Source: Marinobacterium iners (GTDB lineage Bacteria > Pseudomonadota > Gammaproteobacteria > Pseudomonadales > Balneatricaceae). Taken from it: a stretch of DNA of 64,000 bases. This document shows, one piece after another, positions 36,392 to 44,126 of this stretch. The translations under genes were made by a program, and so were the position numbers. The stretch spans positions 2,852,001 to 2,916,000 of the forward strand of contig NZ_CP022297.1 of NCBI RefSeq assembly GCF_017310015.1. Reading direction: 5' to 3'. Numbering within the stretch: the first letter of the stretch is position 1; every line of letters begins with the position of its first letter. The notes under the pieces were generated by a model. That model searched no databases, was not told the origin of the DNA, and saw nothing but the letters and a program-made list of their open reading frames with translations.

Positions 36392-38114
36392 GTAACTATT
36401 CAGCTCAAGTTCCTGCAAAAAGTTCTTGACAGGTTTTTTGTCAAAATATCTCCCAGTCCAGTGACAGTCGGTATTTCGCTTTAAAGCCTGCCTCAAGGTG
36501 CCGTACCGCCACTCTGTGGCGTCTGGCGGAGCTCTATGTCTCGGAGCGTGGGAGCAATGTAAAAGTTGCTCAGATCCGCACACAAAGCGAAAAATTTGAC
36601 CTGAAAAAGTCGTGCGATAATAGGCCATCAATCGACGATACTCAGGCTCATGAAGATCAGCAATATGGATGTCGACGCCATCTTGGCGAACGTCAGACAA
36701 CAGCTCCAGGACGACAAGACACTCTCGCCATCTCTGCGCGCAGCCATTGAGATGATGATGGTGCTGATCCAGATGATGACCGGCCGGCTCAACACGAACA
36801 GTACCAACAGCAGTACGCCGCCCTCCCAGGATCCGAACCGGCCCAAGAAGAGCCGCAGTAAAGGTGAGCGTAAACCGGGCGGACAGCCTGGCCGTATTGG
36901 CAAGACGCTGCAACGGGTCGAGGAGCCGGATGCGATCAAGACCGTGAAGGTCGACCGGCGCACCCTGCCTAAGGGCAGCGCATTCCGCGTGGTCGGCTAT
37001 GAAAAGCGTCAGGTCTTCGATCTGGATATCAGCCGCTTCGTGACCGAGTACCAGGCCGAGATCCTGGAGAACGAACAGGGGCAACGCGTCACAGCGCCAT
37101 TCCCGGCCGGTGTTGATCGTCCGGTGCAGTATGGTCCCCGCTTGAAAGCGCATGCGGTGTATCTGTCGCAGTACCAGCTGCTGCCCTACGAACGTGTCCG
37201 CGAATACTTTGAGGATCAGGTTGGTATCCCGCTCAGCGCAGGGTCGCTGTTCAACTTCAACCAAGACGCTTTCGACAAAGCTGAGGGCTTCGAGCACTGG
37301 GTTAAGGACCGTCTGGCCGAGTCGGTGCTGATTCACGCCGATGAAACCAGCATCAACATCGGTGGCCAACGCCGCTGGCTGCATTGCGCCTCGAATGATG
37401 ACCTGACCTGGCTGGCGCCCCATGCTCACCGGGGTCACGAGGCGATGGAGGCCATCGGTATCCTGCCGCGCTTCCACGGCGTGCTTTGTCATGACCACTG
37501 GAAACCGTACTACCGCTATCAGTGCCGGCATGCGCTCTGTAATGCCCACCATCTGCGCGAGCTTCAGCGCGCCTGGGAGCAGGACAAACAGACCTGGGCG
37601 CAGCGCATGCAAACCCTGTTGTGCACCATGGAGGATGCCGTTAAGAGTGCGGGCGGCAGCCTGCCGCCTGAAAAGGCAGAAGGGTGGCGAAAGGCCTACC
37701 GGCAATGCCTCAAAAAAGCGGAAGACGAGTGTCCGCCACCGGATGAAAACCAACGGCAGGGCAAGCGTGGTCGGCTCAAACGCTCTCGGGCGCGCAACCT
37801 GCTGGAGCGGTTGCGCGACTATGAGGCAGATGTTTTGCGCTTTCTGGACGATCCGGCGGTCCCCTTTACGAACAACCAAGGCGAGCGTGATATCCGTATG
37901 CTCAAGGTGCAGCAGAAGATCTCTGGCTGCTTCCGCTCGATGGATGGGGCACAGATCTTCTGTCGTGTGCGCAGCTATCTGTCGACGGCGCGCAAGCAAA
38001 ACCTGAGTGGTTCCGAGGCGTTGACACTGTTGTTCGAAGGACGTTTGCCGACCTTCATGGCAGCGCCAAGCGATAATCCGAAAACTTTTTAAATCAAGCC
38101 AACTGAATAGTTAC
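36392..38114 (+). mobile_element. IS66-family element, single-ORF (ISBst12-like) type, complete
   Basis: A 1723-bp element. Both ends read inward as GTAACTATTCAG (36392-36403 and the complement at 38103-38114), starting with the GTAA typical of IS66. It carries only a tnpC-type gene and no tnpA or tnpB, as in the ISBst12 subgroup. The 258 bp before the gene have no other frame of note. It is inserted in the opposite orientation to pilY1, splitting that gene after about codon 218. Confidence 0.9.
36650..38092 (+). CDS. IS66-family transposase (TnpC, ISBst12-like)
   Basis: A 480-aa transposase. It has an N-terminal coiled-coil and DUF6444-like Ser/Asn-Pro region (SSTPPSQDPNRPKKSRSKGE), a zinc-ribbon-like segment reduced in this subgroup, then the DDE core: VLIHADETSINIGGQRRWLH, LCHDHWKPYYRYQC, and PFTNNQGERDIRMLKVQQKI supplying the Glu. 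C-NAHHLRELQ is the usual helix after the second Asp. It is intact and likely active. A long reverse frame crosses it but is only antisense. Confidence 0.93.
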   Translation: MKISNMDVDAILANVRQQLQDDKTLSPSLRAAIEMMMVLIQMMTGRLNTNSTNSSTPPSQDPNRPKKSRSKGERKPGGQPGRIGKTLQRVEEPDAIKTVKVDRRTLPKGSAFRVVGYEKRQVFDLDISRFVTEYQAEILENEQGQRVTAPFPAGVDRPVQYGPRLKAHAVYLSQYQLLPYERVREYFEDQVGIPLSAGSLFNFNQDAFDKAEGFEHWVKDRLAESVLIHADETSINIGGQRRWLHCASNDDLTWLAPHAHRGHEAMEAIGILPRFHGVLCHDHWKPYYRYQCRHALCNAHHLRELQRAWEQDKQTWAQRMQTLLCTMEDAVKSAGGSLPPEKAEGWRKAYRQCLKKAEDECPPPDENQRQGKRGRLKRSRARNLLERLRDYEADVLRFLDDPAVPFTNNQGERDIRMLKVQQKISGCFRSMDGAQIFCRVRSYLSTARKQNLSGSEALTLLFEGRLPTFMAAPSDNPKTF

Positions 38115-38770
38115 GCAGAAGTTACATATCTTAGCGTATAGCAGTCACTATCTTCGTAGTCATCATCTGATAGAGATGTTGAGCAGTTATCTGTATCGTA
38201 TTCATAATAAAAGGCCCTACGATTACCGTTCAGTCGGGAAGCTGTCACCAAGAACCCATCAGAACTATAGTAAAAATCATCCATCAAGGCTCGATAGCTT
38301 GTTGCAAGATTCAAGCGTGTTCCCGATTGAGCATATCCATCAAAATACGCGTTTGTGAAGGTTGCATTTGGGTAGCGCACAATGGTGACATCACCAGCTG
38401 AATTAAAGCTTATCTCTTTTACAGGTGGTTGATATGTTTGGTTAGGGTCAAAATAAATTTTATTTATTGAGCTGGATACAAAAAATGGATTGCTACTGGC
38501 TGTGCAATTTTGCCGATCCTCGCCATAGAAAGATACCTCACCACTACAGCTCCGATCGCTTGCCAACTCATCAGGTACAAAACCCCACCTCATAGAGCCT
38601 GAGTCGTCCTGCATATAAAGTAAATTAGGCTCGAGAGGATCCGTAACTGTCAAAGGTCTTTGATCAATAACAACTTCTGCCGCTGAGATTGAACTTAGCA
38701 TCGAAAGAAGCAACACTTTGAGGATTCTGGACTGATGCTTTATGTCTACTCGCAGGGTTGAAGGGTTCAT
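38115..38770 (-). pseudogene. pilY1: pilY1, N-terminal part, truncated by IS66
   Basis: About 218 codons. The ATG at 38770 has GAGGTGA as ribosome site and is 10 nt from the pilX stop. A signal peptide region (ILKVLLLSMLSSISAAEV) is followed by a MIDAS-like DDSGSM at the start of the von Willebrand-type region and by CysSer-rich loops. The frame stops at a TAA supplied by the IS end directly after VTSA. PilY1 is the tip adhesin and Ca2+-dependent regulator of type IV pili, so this interruption should affect adhesion, surface sensing and probably pilus assembly. Confidence 0.9.
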
Positions 38771-38780
38771 CGCGATCACC

Positions 38781-39422
38781 TCAGGAAAAAGTTCTTTTGA
38801 CCACAGACTGTAATTTCACTCTTGCACGATCAGGCTGATCAACAGTCACGGTTACTCGGAGATACATGGAGGATACATTGGGCGGCTCACATCCTGCTGC
38901 TGGATACTGTAAACACTGCCCGCTTTGAGAAGCTGTTGCGTTTCCCGTTTCCACACCTTCACCTATTAACTGTATGATATAGCTAATATCAACATCAGAG
39001 GCCAGCAAGCTACTGGATGACGGAACAGTCATATCTTGTAAATAACTATCATCGACATTAAAAGCGCACTGGTTTTCAGTTGAAGACGAGCAATCAACAA
39101 ACGATTCAAGACCATCAAAATAAGCTCGTTGCTCTGCCAAGCTCATACTTGTGTAAACATATGTACCATCAGTATTCAACGTCCTGCTCAGGGCAATATT
39201 TTCTGCAACTTCAAGCGCTGTCTCAGCTGTTTGGAATGCGACTGCCCTGTCGTGAAAGTTTGCCGTCATCCTCTGCTGCATTCCGGTTGAACGGCTGCCT
39301 GCCAAACCAATCAGGGTAATTGCCAAAAGAATTATCATAGCCACAAGCAATGCTATACCTTGCTGAGACTGCCAAGTCTTTATATTACTTCTTAGGCAAG
39401 AGTGATAACGCTTAGCACTCAT
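38781..39422 (-). CDS. pilX: Type IV pilus assembly protein PilX
   Basis: A 213-aa protein. The N-terminus QQGIALLVAMIILLAITLIG is the PilX-type class III signal with one hydrophobic helix; the residue after the cleavage site is not Phe and the Glu-5 is missing, which is normal for PilX. Downstream MQQRMTANFHDRAVAFQTAE is the PilX_N family motif. It is a minor pilin of the tip complex with PilV, PilW, PilE and PilY1. The start overlaps the pilW stop by 4 nt. Confidence 0.9.
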   Translation of the reverse strand: MSAKRYHSCLRSNIKTWQSQQGIALLVAMIILLAITLIGLAGSRSTGMQQRMTANFHDRAVAFQTAETALEVAENIALSRTLNTDGTYVYTSMSLAEQRAYFDGLESFVDCSSSTENQCAFNVDDSYLQDMTVPSSSSLLASDVDISYIIQLIGEGVETGNATASQSGQCLQYPAAGCEPPNVSSMYLRVTVTVDQPDRARVKLQSVVKRTFS

Positions 39423-40450
39423 GATCTGATCCTGTTACGTAAACTGATAACGTGAGTAAAAGGAACTGGCTCACCATCCTCATTGAAGAAATGGAGTGTC
39501 ACCTTGATGGCTACAACATCATCAGCCAAGGGCTCTGGCTCAGTTGGCTCTTCATTGGTCTCATCATCACCACCGCCGTCATCACCACCGCCGTCATCTC
39601 CACCGCCGTCGTCTCCACCGCCGTCGTCTCCACCGCCGTCATCTCCACCGCCGTCGTCTCCACCGCCGTCATCTCCACCACCGTCATCTCCACCGCCCGG
39701 CTGGCCTCCATCATCACCTCCGTCATCATCATCGTCACCGCCACCTCCACCCACACCGCCACCACCACTTGCGGGACCATAACCAGCAACCAGTGTGAGA
39801 GGTAAGGTATCACTATTAATGAGACGGGGTGTTAACACATAGGATGAGCTGCCATACCTTAGCCTCTGGATCTCCATGCGTACGACACCGTCCATCACTG
39901 GCTCACTAAGTGCATTACCTGCGCTACTCACTCGTGATATAAAGAGACTACGATCCCCTTCGGCACAATTTGCCGCCCCATCTGTACAGCCAACAAACCA
40001 AGCAACAGGAAAGAGTGCAATCTCAAAAAGTCCATCGGCAAGACTACAATTTCTTGATAATAAATTGGCAGAATTGGCAAACCCCGGCGCCGATGTGTAC
40101 ATCTGAAGCACATCACTATTTCCCACATCAGCGAACCCTGTCAGATCAGGTGTTAGCTCGTCATCAAGACCATCCCACCAGCCACTCCCTGCACCCGAAA
40201 GGTCTGATGTGAAACAACTACTCGGTGCAACCTCTCTAAGCTGACGAGACATTATCTCAAACGCCGCCCGCGCACCTTCTTGAAGCTTAGACAAATTTTC
40301 GGTTGTTTCCATTGATCGAGTGTTCACAAGAAAGACACTCAGGACGGCTCCAAGGATTACCAAACCGATCACCATGGCAACCATCAACTCGATAAGCGAA
40401 AACCCACTTGTCTTCTTGCCCTTACAACAAAGGCGTTCAGCATTTTTCAT
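39419..40450 (-). CDS. pilW: Minor pilin PilW with acidic glycine repeat insertion
   Basis: A 343-aa prepilin-like protein. The class III signal is KKTSGFSLIELMVAMVIGLV, with Glu5 after the cleavage site. PilW-type features follow: LSKLQEGARAAFEIMSRQLR and CFTSDLSG. Residues about 225-300 are a low-complexity insertion of Gly and Asp, mostly DDGGG units, and then PEPLADDVVAIKVTLHFFN returns to the family ending. PilW usually lacks that tract, so the protein is longer than typical. The acidic repeat might bind Ca2+ or form a flexible linker. It overlaps pilV and pilX by 4 nt each. Confidence 0.88.
   Translation of the reverse strand: MKNAERLCCKGKKTSGFSLIELMVAMVIGLVILGAVLSVFLVNTRSMETTENLSKLQEGARAAFEIMSRQLREVAPSSCFTSDLSGAGSGWWDGLDDELTPDLTGFADVGNSDVLQMYTSAPGFANSANLLSRNCSLADGLFEIALFPVAWFVGCTDGAANCAEGDRSLFISRVSSAGNALSEPVMDGVVRMEIQRLRYGSSSYVLTPRLINSDTLPLTLVAGYGPASGGGGVGGGGGDDDDDGGDDGGQPGGGDDGGGDDGGGDDGGGDDGGGDDGGGDDGGGDDGGGDDGGGDDETNEEPTEPEPLADDVVAIKVTLHFFNEDGEPVPFTHVISLRNRIRS
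39563..39700 (-). repeat. 15-bp tandem repeat coding DDGGG in pilW
   Basis: About eight to nine imperfect copies of a 15-bp unit (minus strand, GGCGGTGGAGACGAC or the GAT variant) encode repeated Gly-Gly-Gly-Asp-Asp. Only third-base changes between units are seen, so the protein repeat is kept pure. Such in-frame repeats can gain or lose copies by slippage without changing frame. Confidence 0.85.
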
Positions 40451-40923
40451 AACTGGGCCTCAATCTCAATAGACTGGGTTGCTACATTCCCTTGACCATC
40501 AACTCGCTCATTCCACCTGATTTCAATTTGGCAGTAGCGGCTTGCATTGCACTGTATCCGTGCTTGCGCTGAAGGCCCGACCATCGGCATGATAGGTGGT
40601 TGAGCATTAAGATTGCCGCGTAACTCATCGAACCATTCATCCAAATCATTGGCCGCCAAACTTCCTCCGGCTGGACCTGAAGAGGCCCAATTGCTTAGCT
40701 CGTATCCACCCAAGTCTATCCGATTTGCTCGCATTCGATCCAGAATTGAATAGACGGCCATCACGGCACCACTTTGCTGAACAGCAGCCTGATTATTTTT
40801 TAATGAAGCGACTTGCAACTTGGCTATACCAAGCAGCCCTACTGCAACAATTACAACAGCGACCATTACTTCGATCAAAGACACACCCAACTGTGACTTC
40901 AAATGTCTGCTTGCTGACATCAT
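40447..40923 (-). CDS. pilV: Minor pilin PilV
   Basis: A 158-aa prepilin. The ATG at 40923 has an AGGAG site 7 nt upstream and overlaps the fimT stop as ATGA. The signal QLGVSLIEVMVAVVIVAVGL and LLGIAKLQVASLKNNQAA are typical of PilV. A likely C-terminal disulfide is CNASRYCQIEIRW. It is part of the pilus tip-priming complex. The longer upstream frame is not needed. Confidence 0.9.
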   Translation of the reverse strand: MMSASRHLKSQLGVSLIEVMVAVVIVAVGLLGIAKLQVASLKNNQAAVQQSGAVMAVYSILDRMRANRIDLGGYELSNWASSGPAGGSLAANDLDEWFDELRGNLNAQPPIMPMVGPSAQARIQCNASRYCQIEIRWNERVDGQGNVATQSIEIEAQL

Positions 40924-41405
40924 GGACAGGCTCCTGTCTCTGTACTTACACGCCCAAGTGTCGTGATACGGATACATCTTTGAGCACCGTCAATCATAAT
41001 CAATTCAATATTTCTGGCAGCACTAACCATACCGGTTGATGACCAGGTAATGGCACCACCACTATCTGCCGACATTTGCTGCACACCGGATGGTGTCTCC
41101 CCCCAAGACCTCATCACCTGACCACCCGTCACCATAAGCCAACCGTTGCTCCAGTCCGCAGCTGCTGAACATTGATTTCCGTTTCGTGGACAGAGAGTAA
41201 CATCTTGCCCTCGCTGTATTGCCATGGAACGCGCCAACCCTGCCGCACTGAGAAAATCACTCACAGCAGCACGTCGAGCACTGGTAGAAGAATAAGCATC
41301 AAAACCCGGTATAGCGATGGCAGCAAGAACCCCCAACACCACTACAGTTACCATGATCTCAACCAGCGTCACACCTGCTTGGCGGATTCTACCAATTTCA
41401 TACAT
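40920..41405 (-). CDS. fimT: Minor pilin FimT/FimU (GspH family)
   Basis: A 161-aa prepilin, first gene of the minor-pilin operon. The signal is RQAGVTLVEIMVTVVVLGVL with Glu5. The GspH-type core follows: AARSMAIQRGQDVTLCPRNG and DWSNGWLMVTGGQVMRSWG, then a pair of Cys (QRCIRITTLG and the C-terminal ETGACP). FimT/FimU-type pilins belong to the tip complex, and some FimT proteins bind DNA in natural transformation. Which of the two it is cannot be decided here. Confidence 0.86.
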   Translation of the reverse strand: MYEIGRIRQAGVTLVEIMVTVVVLGVLAAIAIPGFDAYSSTSARRAAVSDFLSAAGLARSMAIQRGQDVTLCPRNGNQCSAAADWSNGWLMVTGGQVMRSWGETPSGVQQMSADSGGAITWSSTGMVSAARNIELIMIDGAQRCIRITTLGRVSTETGACP

Positions 41406-41690
41406 GGGAGCAGACCTTCTTCGGAAACATCGACAACTCCTTTTGGAAAAGCCACATTGAGTATAGTCCCTAACTCAGATCTTTTATCCAGACAGGATCA
41501 TAATATCGCTTCAAGTTAAGGCACGTTAAGCCAGCTGAGTGATTCCATGAGCCAAGTCACGGATTGAGGCGACAAAAAGAGTCGAACGACATGAGTTGGT
41601 TTTTTGCATGAGCATGAGGAAACCAGGAGCATTCAAGCCCAGCCTATGGGGAGTGAAAGCTCCTGGCAACAGAGAGACATATAAAGAAAG
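41406..41690. other. 285-bp spacer upstream of fimT
   Basis: No gene is seen. An 8-bp inverted repeat CCAGGAGC/GCTCCTGG at 41623-41630 and 41659-41666 could form a long-loop hairpin after the small gene to the right. The promoter of the fimT operon should lie within 41406-41550, but no clear -35/-10 pair stands out. Confidence 0.4.
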
Positions 41691-41945
41691 TCAATCAGAA
41701 CCTGTATAAAAGCCCTTGGGCGAAGATTCCAAAAGGTGCCGATGAGAACCTTTGCGGCCAATACCAAGCTTTACGACCACCATCGGCGACAAGTCTTGAG
41801 CATCAATAGGGGTAGCAATGTGGGTGACATCCTTGACCCTGAAGCGATCCTCATTAAACACAATAAACTCACCCACCAGCGGGCGGGCTGCAAGACATAC
41901 ATATACATCTTGGCCATCTTCAAAAAAAAGCTTCGCGTGAACCAC
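41691..41945 (-). CDS. Small hypothetical protein
   Basis: An 84-aa protein with no family I recognise. The start is taken as the GTG at 41945 because it is preceded by a perfect AAGGAGGT ribosome site; the frame remains open upstream, but that part is hydrophobic and unlike the rest. The sequence reads VHAKLFFEDGQDVYVCLAAR, then LVGEFIVFNEDRFRVKDVTH, a small beta-rich pattern ending in a basic tail. It stands alone between the minor-pilin operon and the IS debris. A real gene is likely because of the ribosome site and the regular strand pattern. Confidence 0.5.
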   Translation of the reverse strand: MVHAKLFFEDGQDVYVCLAARPLVGEFIVFNEDRFRVKDVTHIATPIDAQDLSPMVVVKLGIGRKGSHRHLLESSPKGFYTGSD

Positions 41946-42025
41946 GTTACCTCCTTGCACAAGCAGCTTTAGCTCCCCGAAAAAGTATAACACTATGTTC
42001 AACAACAATTCCAAGCACTCCGGTA

Positions 42026-42396
42026 CCCGTACGCCTGCTCGATGACTTCAAGGGTGTCCTGCAGGCCGATGGTTACTCCGGTTATGCGCCGATCTGTTCA
42101 GCCAATGAGCTGACACGCATCGACTGCTGGAATCATGCCCGCCGCAAGTTCATCGAAGCGACCAAAGCGGCCAAGCCGGCGAGTAAAGGCAAACAGGCCA
42201 AGCCGTCCAAAGCGGATGCGGCACTCAGTCACATCAACAAACTGTATGCCATCGAACGTCAGATCAAGGACCTGAGCGTGGCCGAACGCTATCAGATCCG
42301 TCAGGCATCGAGCCTGCCTCGACTGGAAGCGTTCAAGACCTGGCTGGACGCTAACGTGGGGCGTGTCATGAAGGGTGGACTCACCCGCAAGGCGTG
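42026..42396 (+). pseudogene. IS66 transposase (tnpC) fragment
   Basis: The plus-strand frame reads LLDDFKGVLQADGYSGYAPI, DCWNHARRKFIEATKAAKPA, then KADAALSHINKLYAIERQIK, and a LTRKAW ending. This is the middle and later part of a three-gene-type IS66 TnpC, different from the element in pilY1. It lacks the N-terminal third and the final Glu region and runs directly into an IS3 fragment at about 42397. It is dead. Confidence 0.8.
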
Positions 42397-42877
42397 GTGA
42401 CATCACCTATGTATGGAGCGGTCAGCAGTGGAGCTATTTGGCAGTCGTGCTGGATCTGTGTGCCCGACGCGTTGTTGGTTGGGCGATGTCATCCAGCCCG
42501 GATGCGGACTTGGTTGTCAAAGCGCTGGACCACGCCTGGGAGCAGCGTGGCCAACCAGAGAAAGTCATGTTCCACTCAGACCAGGGAAGCCAGTACGCCA
42601 GCCGTAAATTCCGTCAGAGACTCTGGCGCTATCGAATGACGCAAAGCATGAGCCAGCGCGGCAACTGCTGGGATACGCTCCGATGGTAAGGCTGTACCGG
42701 AGTCTGAAATCGGAGTGGATACCAGCCTTGGGGTATCAGAACCTGGCCGAGGCCAAGAAAGATGTTGGGGGCTACCTGATGGACTACTACAACCGGCAGC
42801 GACCTCACGCATTTAACGACGGCATTTCGCCTGTTGCCGCCGAAGAAAACCTTAAAATACTGTCCGGGATTGGTTAA
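42397..42877 (+). pseudogene. IS3-family transposase (orfB) fragment with frameshift
   Basis: The frame reads GDITYVWSGQQWSYLAVVLD, then FHSDQGSQYASRKFRQRL and RGNCWD, and then shifts. The +1 frame continues as PMVRLYRSLKSEWIPALGY, with YYNRQRPHAFNDGISPVAAE to a stop at 42877. A missing A in the usual GATAACGCT (here GATACGCT) explains the shift at about 42672. The N-terminal half of orfB and all of orfA are absent. It is fused to the IS66 remnant, so two elements were broken at the same point. Confidence 0.82.
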
Positions 42878-43014
42878 CCACTACAGTGCAAGGGTACACC
42901 GTCCAGAACGACACGCGCACGGCGAGGCATAGTATCCCCCATCAAATACGTTTAATGGAAGCATCACGATATCAGGAAATGGAAATGGGGTCTGCCCCCT
43001 TTTTTCTCCCTTGA

Positions 43015-43389
43015 TTAAGGTGTTGGCCCGACTGTACCCGTTGTATCCGGACGGCAAGCGGTATCGGCATTCAAATTACAACGTATGCCCGTATCACCGG
43101 GGCTTTTGGGGTAAGCCTGAATTTCGGCACCAACCGTTGGACTGGCAATAGCTGCCACATCGGTTATCCATACACAGGCGGACTCAGTCGGCGAAGGAAA
43201 TGAACTACTGCCATCGGTTAGAGCCACCAAAGCACTCATCGCATAGCCTTTTGCCTCCCCCATACAGGCACTGTTAGCTGCCTTACGCGTGTAATCAAGA
43301 TATGCTGGCAATGCTACCGCGGCCAAAATGCCGATAATGGCAACCACAACCATCAGCTCAATCAGTGTGAATCCCTTTGCCCTGTTCAT
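43015..43389 (-). CDS. Type IV pilin, second copy (PilA-like)
   Basis: A 124-aa prepilin. The ATG at 43389 gives MNRAKG, then FTLIELMVVVAIIGILAAVA with Glu5. The next segment, PAYLDYTRKAANSACMGEAKG, is nearly the same as in the neighbouring pilin, so the two arose by duplication, but the C-terminal halves differ. It has Cys residues in ACVW, IRCN and ACRP, and ends in a Thr/Pro-rich tail. It lies 104 nt after the first pilin, beyond a terminator-like hairpin, so it may be expressed less or separately. Confidence 0.88.
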   Translation of the reverse strand: MNRAKGFTLIELMVVVAIIGILAAVALPAYLDYTRKAANSACMGEAKGYAMSALVALTDGSSSFPSPTESACVWITDVAAIASPTVGAEIQAYPKSPGDTGIRCNLNADTACRPDTTGTVGPTP

Positions 43390-43417
43390 AGCCACCTCCG
43401 GCATTTGGACATTGGTC

Positions 43418-43450
43418 AAAAACAAAGAAGCCCCGACAATCCAGGGCTTC
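43418..43450 (-). terminator. Rho-independent terminator between the two pilin genes
   Basis: On the minus strand GAAGCCC, a 10-nt loop and GGGCTTC are followed by TTTGTTTTT. The stem occupies 43427-43450 and the T-run 43418-43426. It lies 43 nt after the first pilin stop and about 28 nt before the second start, so it should limit read-through to the second pilin. Confidence 0.75.
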
Positions 43451-43493
43451 GATGAAGTAACTCAAATTAATCACACACACATCACATCAATTA

Positions 43494-43865
43494 TCAGCCA
43501 TCATGTGAGCAGTTAGCACTTTCAGTATCACATTCAATAGTTGCGCCACCTGGTTCCGCCGCAACCACAGTAACCGATCCAGGGGATGCAAAATTCGCTA
43601 CAGTAAAGTTACCTGGTGCATTTCCTGCACAAGCACTCCACTCTGACGGTTCAGCGCTGGCGGGTGCAGATGCCCCCTCTTCTGATACAGCTATCAACAA
43701 CGCATTTGCAGCACCTTTAGCCTCAGCCAAACACGCATTGTTCGCCGCCTTACGCGTATAATCCTGATAAGCAGGCAGCGCGATCGCAGCCAGAATACCG
43801 ATGATCGCCACAACGATCATAAGTTCGATCAGAGTAAAACCCTTCTGATTCATCTGTTTTTTCAT
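43494..43865 (-). CDS. pilA: Major type IV pilin PilA
   Basis: A 123-aa prepilin. The leader MKKQMNQKG is cut before FTLIELMIVVAIIGILAAIA, with Glu5. It is followed by ALPAYQDYTRKAANNACLAE and a globular part with four Cys. Residues about 64-77 are rich in Ser, Ala and Pro (GASAPASAEPSEW), a type of region used by PglL-like ligases for O-glycosylation. The strongest leader, the position divergent from pilB, and the following terminator mark it as the main pilin subunit. I searched for a sigma-54 site in the 230 bp upstream and did not find a good one. Confidence 0.9.
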   Translation of the reverse strand: MKKQMNQKGFTLIELMIVVAIIGILAAIALPAYQDYTRKAANNACLAEAKGAANALLIAVSEEGASAPASAEPSEWSACAGNAPGNFTVANFASPGSVTVVAAEPGGATIECDTESANCSHDG

Positions 43866-44126
43866 GGTTATCTCTCCAGCGAGTTAACGTTTCTAAAAGA
43901 GGTGCAGCATGCGGGCACATCTCCTGTTACCCCGACGCTGCATTAGATACTAGGCCAGTGATTACCTCCCTGTCCAGCCTTAACACAAACTGAATGCAAA
44001 ATTAGCTTGAGCTGAATCAAAGGCTGATCACTCTACCCAGAACAGTTTACAGTTTGACTGCCGCTGTGCTTTGATTGCCATTACTATACAGCCGCAATGT
44101 GCAGTTTTGAGGTTACAGGAGTCCCG

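Larger units (their letters stand above)
36384..38122. repeat. 8-bp target-site duplication GCAGAAGT flanking the IS66 element
   Basis: GCAGAAGT occurs at 36384-36391 and 38115-38122, directly abutting the inverted terminal repeats of the element. Eight bases is the normal duplication length for the IS66 family. Identical copies show the two ends came from a single insertion event and have not since recombined. Confidence 0.92.

Noticed and set aside
33770..37999. A continuous 1409-codon minus-strand frame
   Set aside because: Its first part (36392-37999) is antisense to the IS66 transposase and has no PilY1 features. The true pilY1 join is through the 8-bp target duplication to 38115-38770.
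39563..39700. CRISPR-like array
   Set aside because: The repeats are contiguous 15-bp coding units with no spacers.
39483..39782. Ser/Pro repeat and His/Arg repeat proteins on the plus strand
   Set aside because: They are antisense readings of the pilW DDGGG tandem repeat in all three frames, not genes.
43866..44126. Sigma-54 promoter for pilA
   Set aside because: I looked for GG-N10-GC spacing on the minus strand upstream of pilA and found no fair match. The promoter type stays open.
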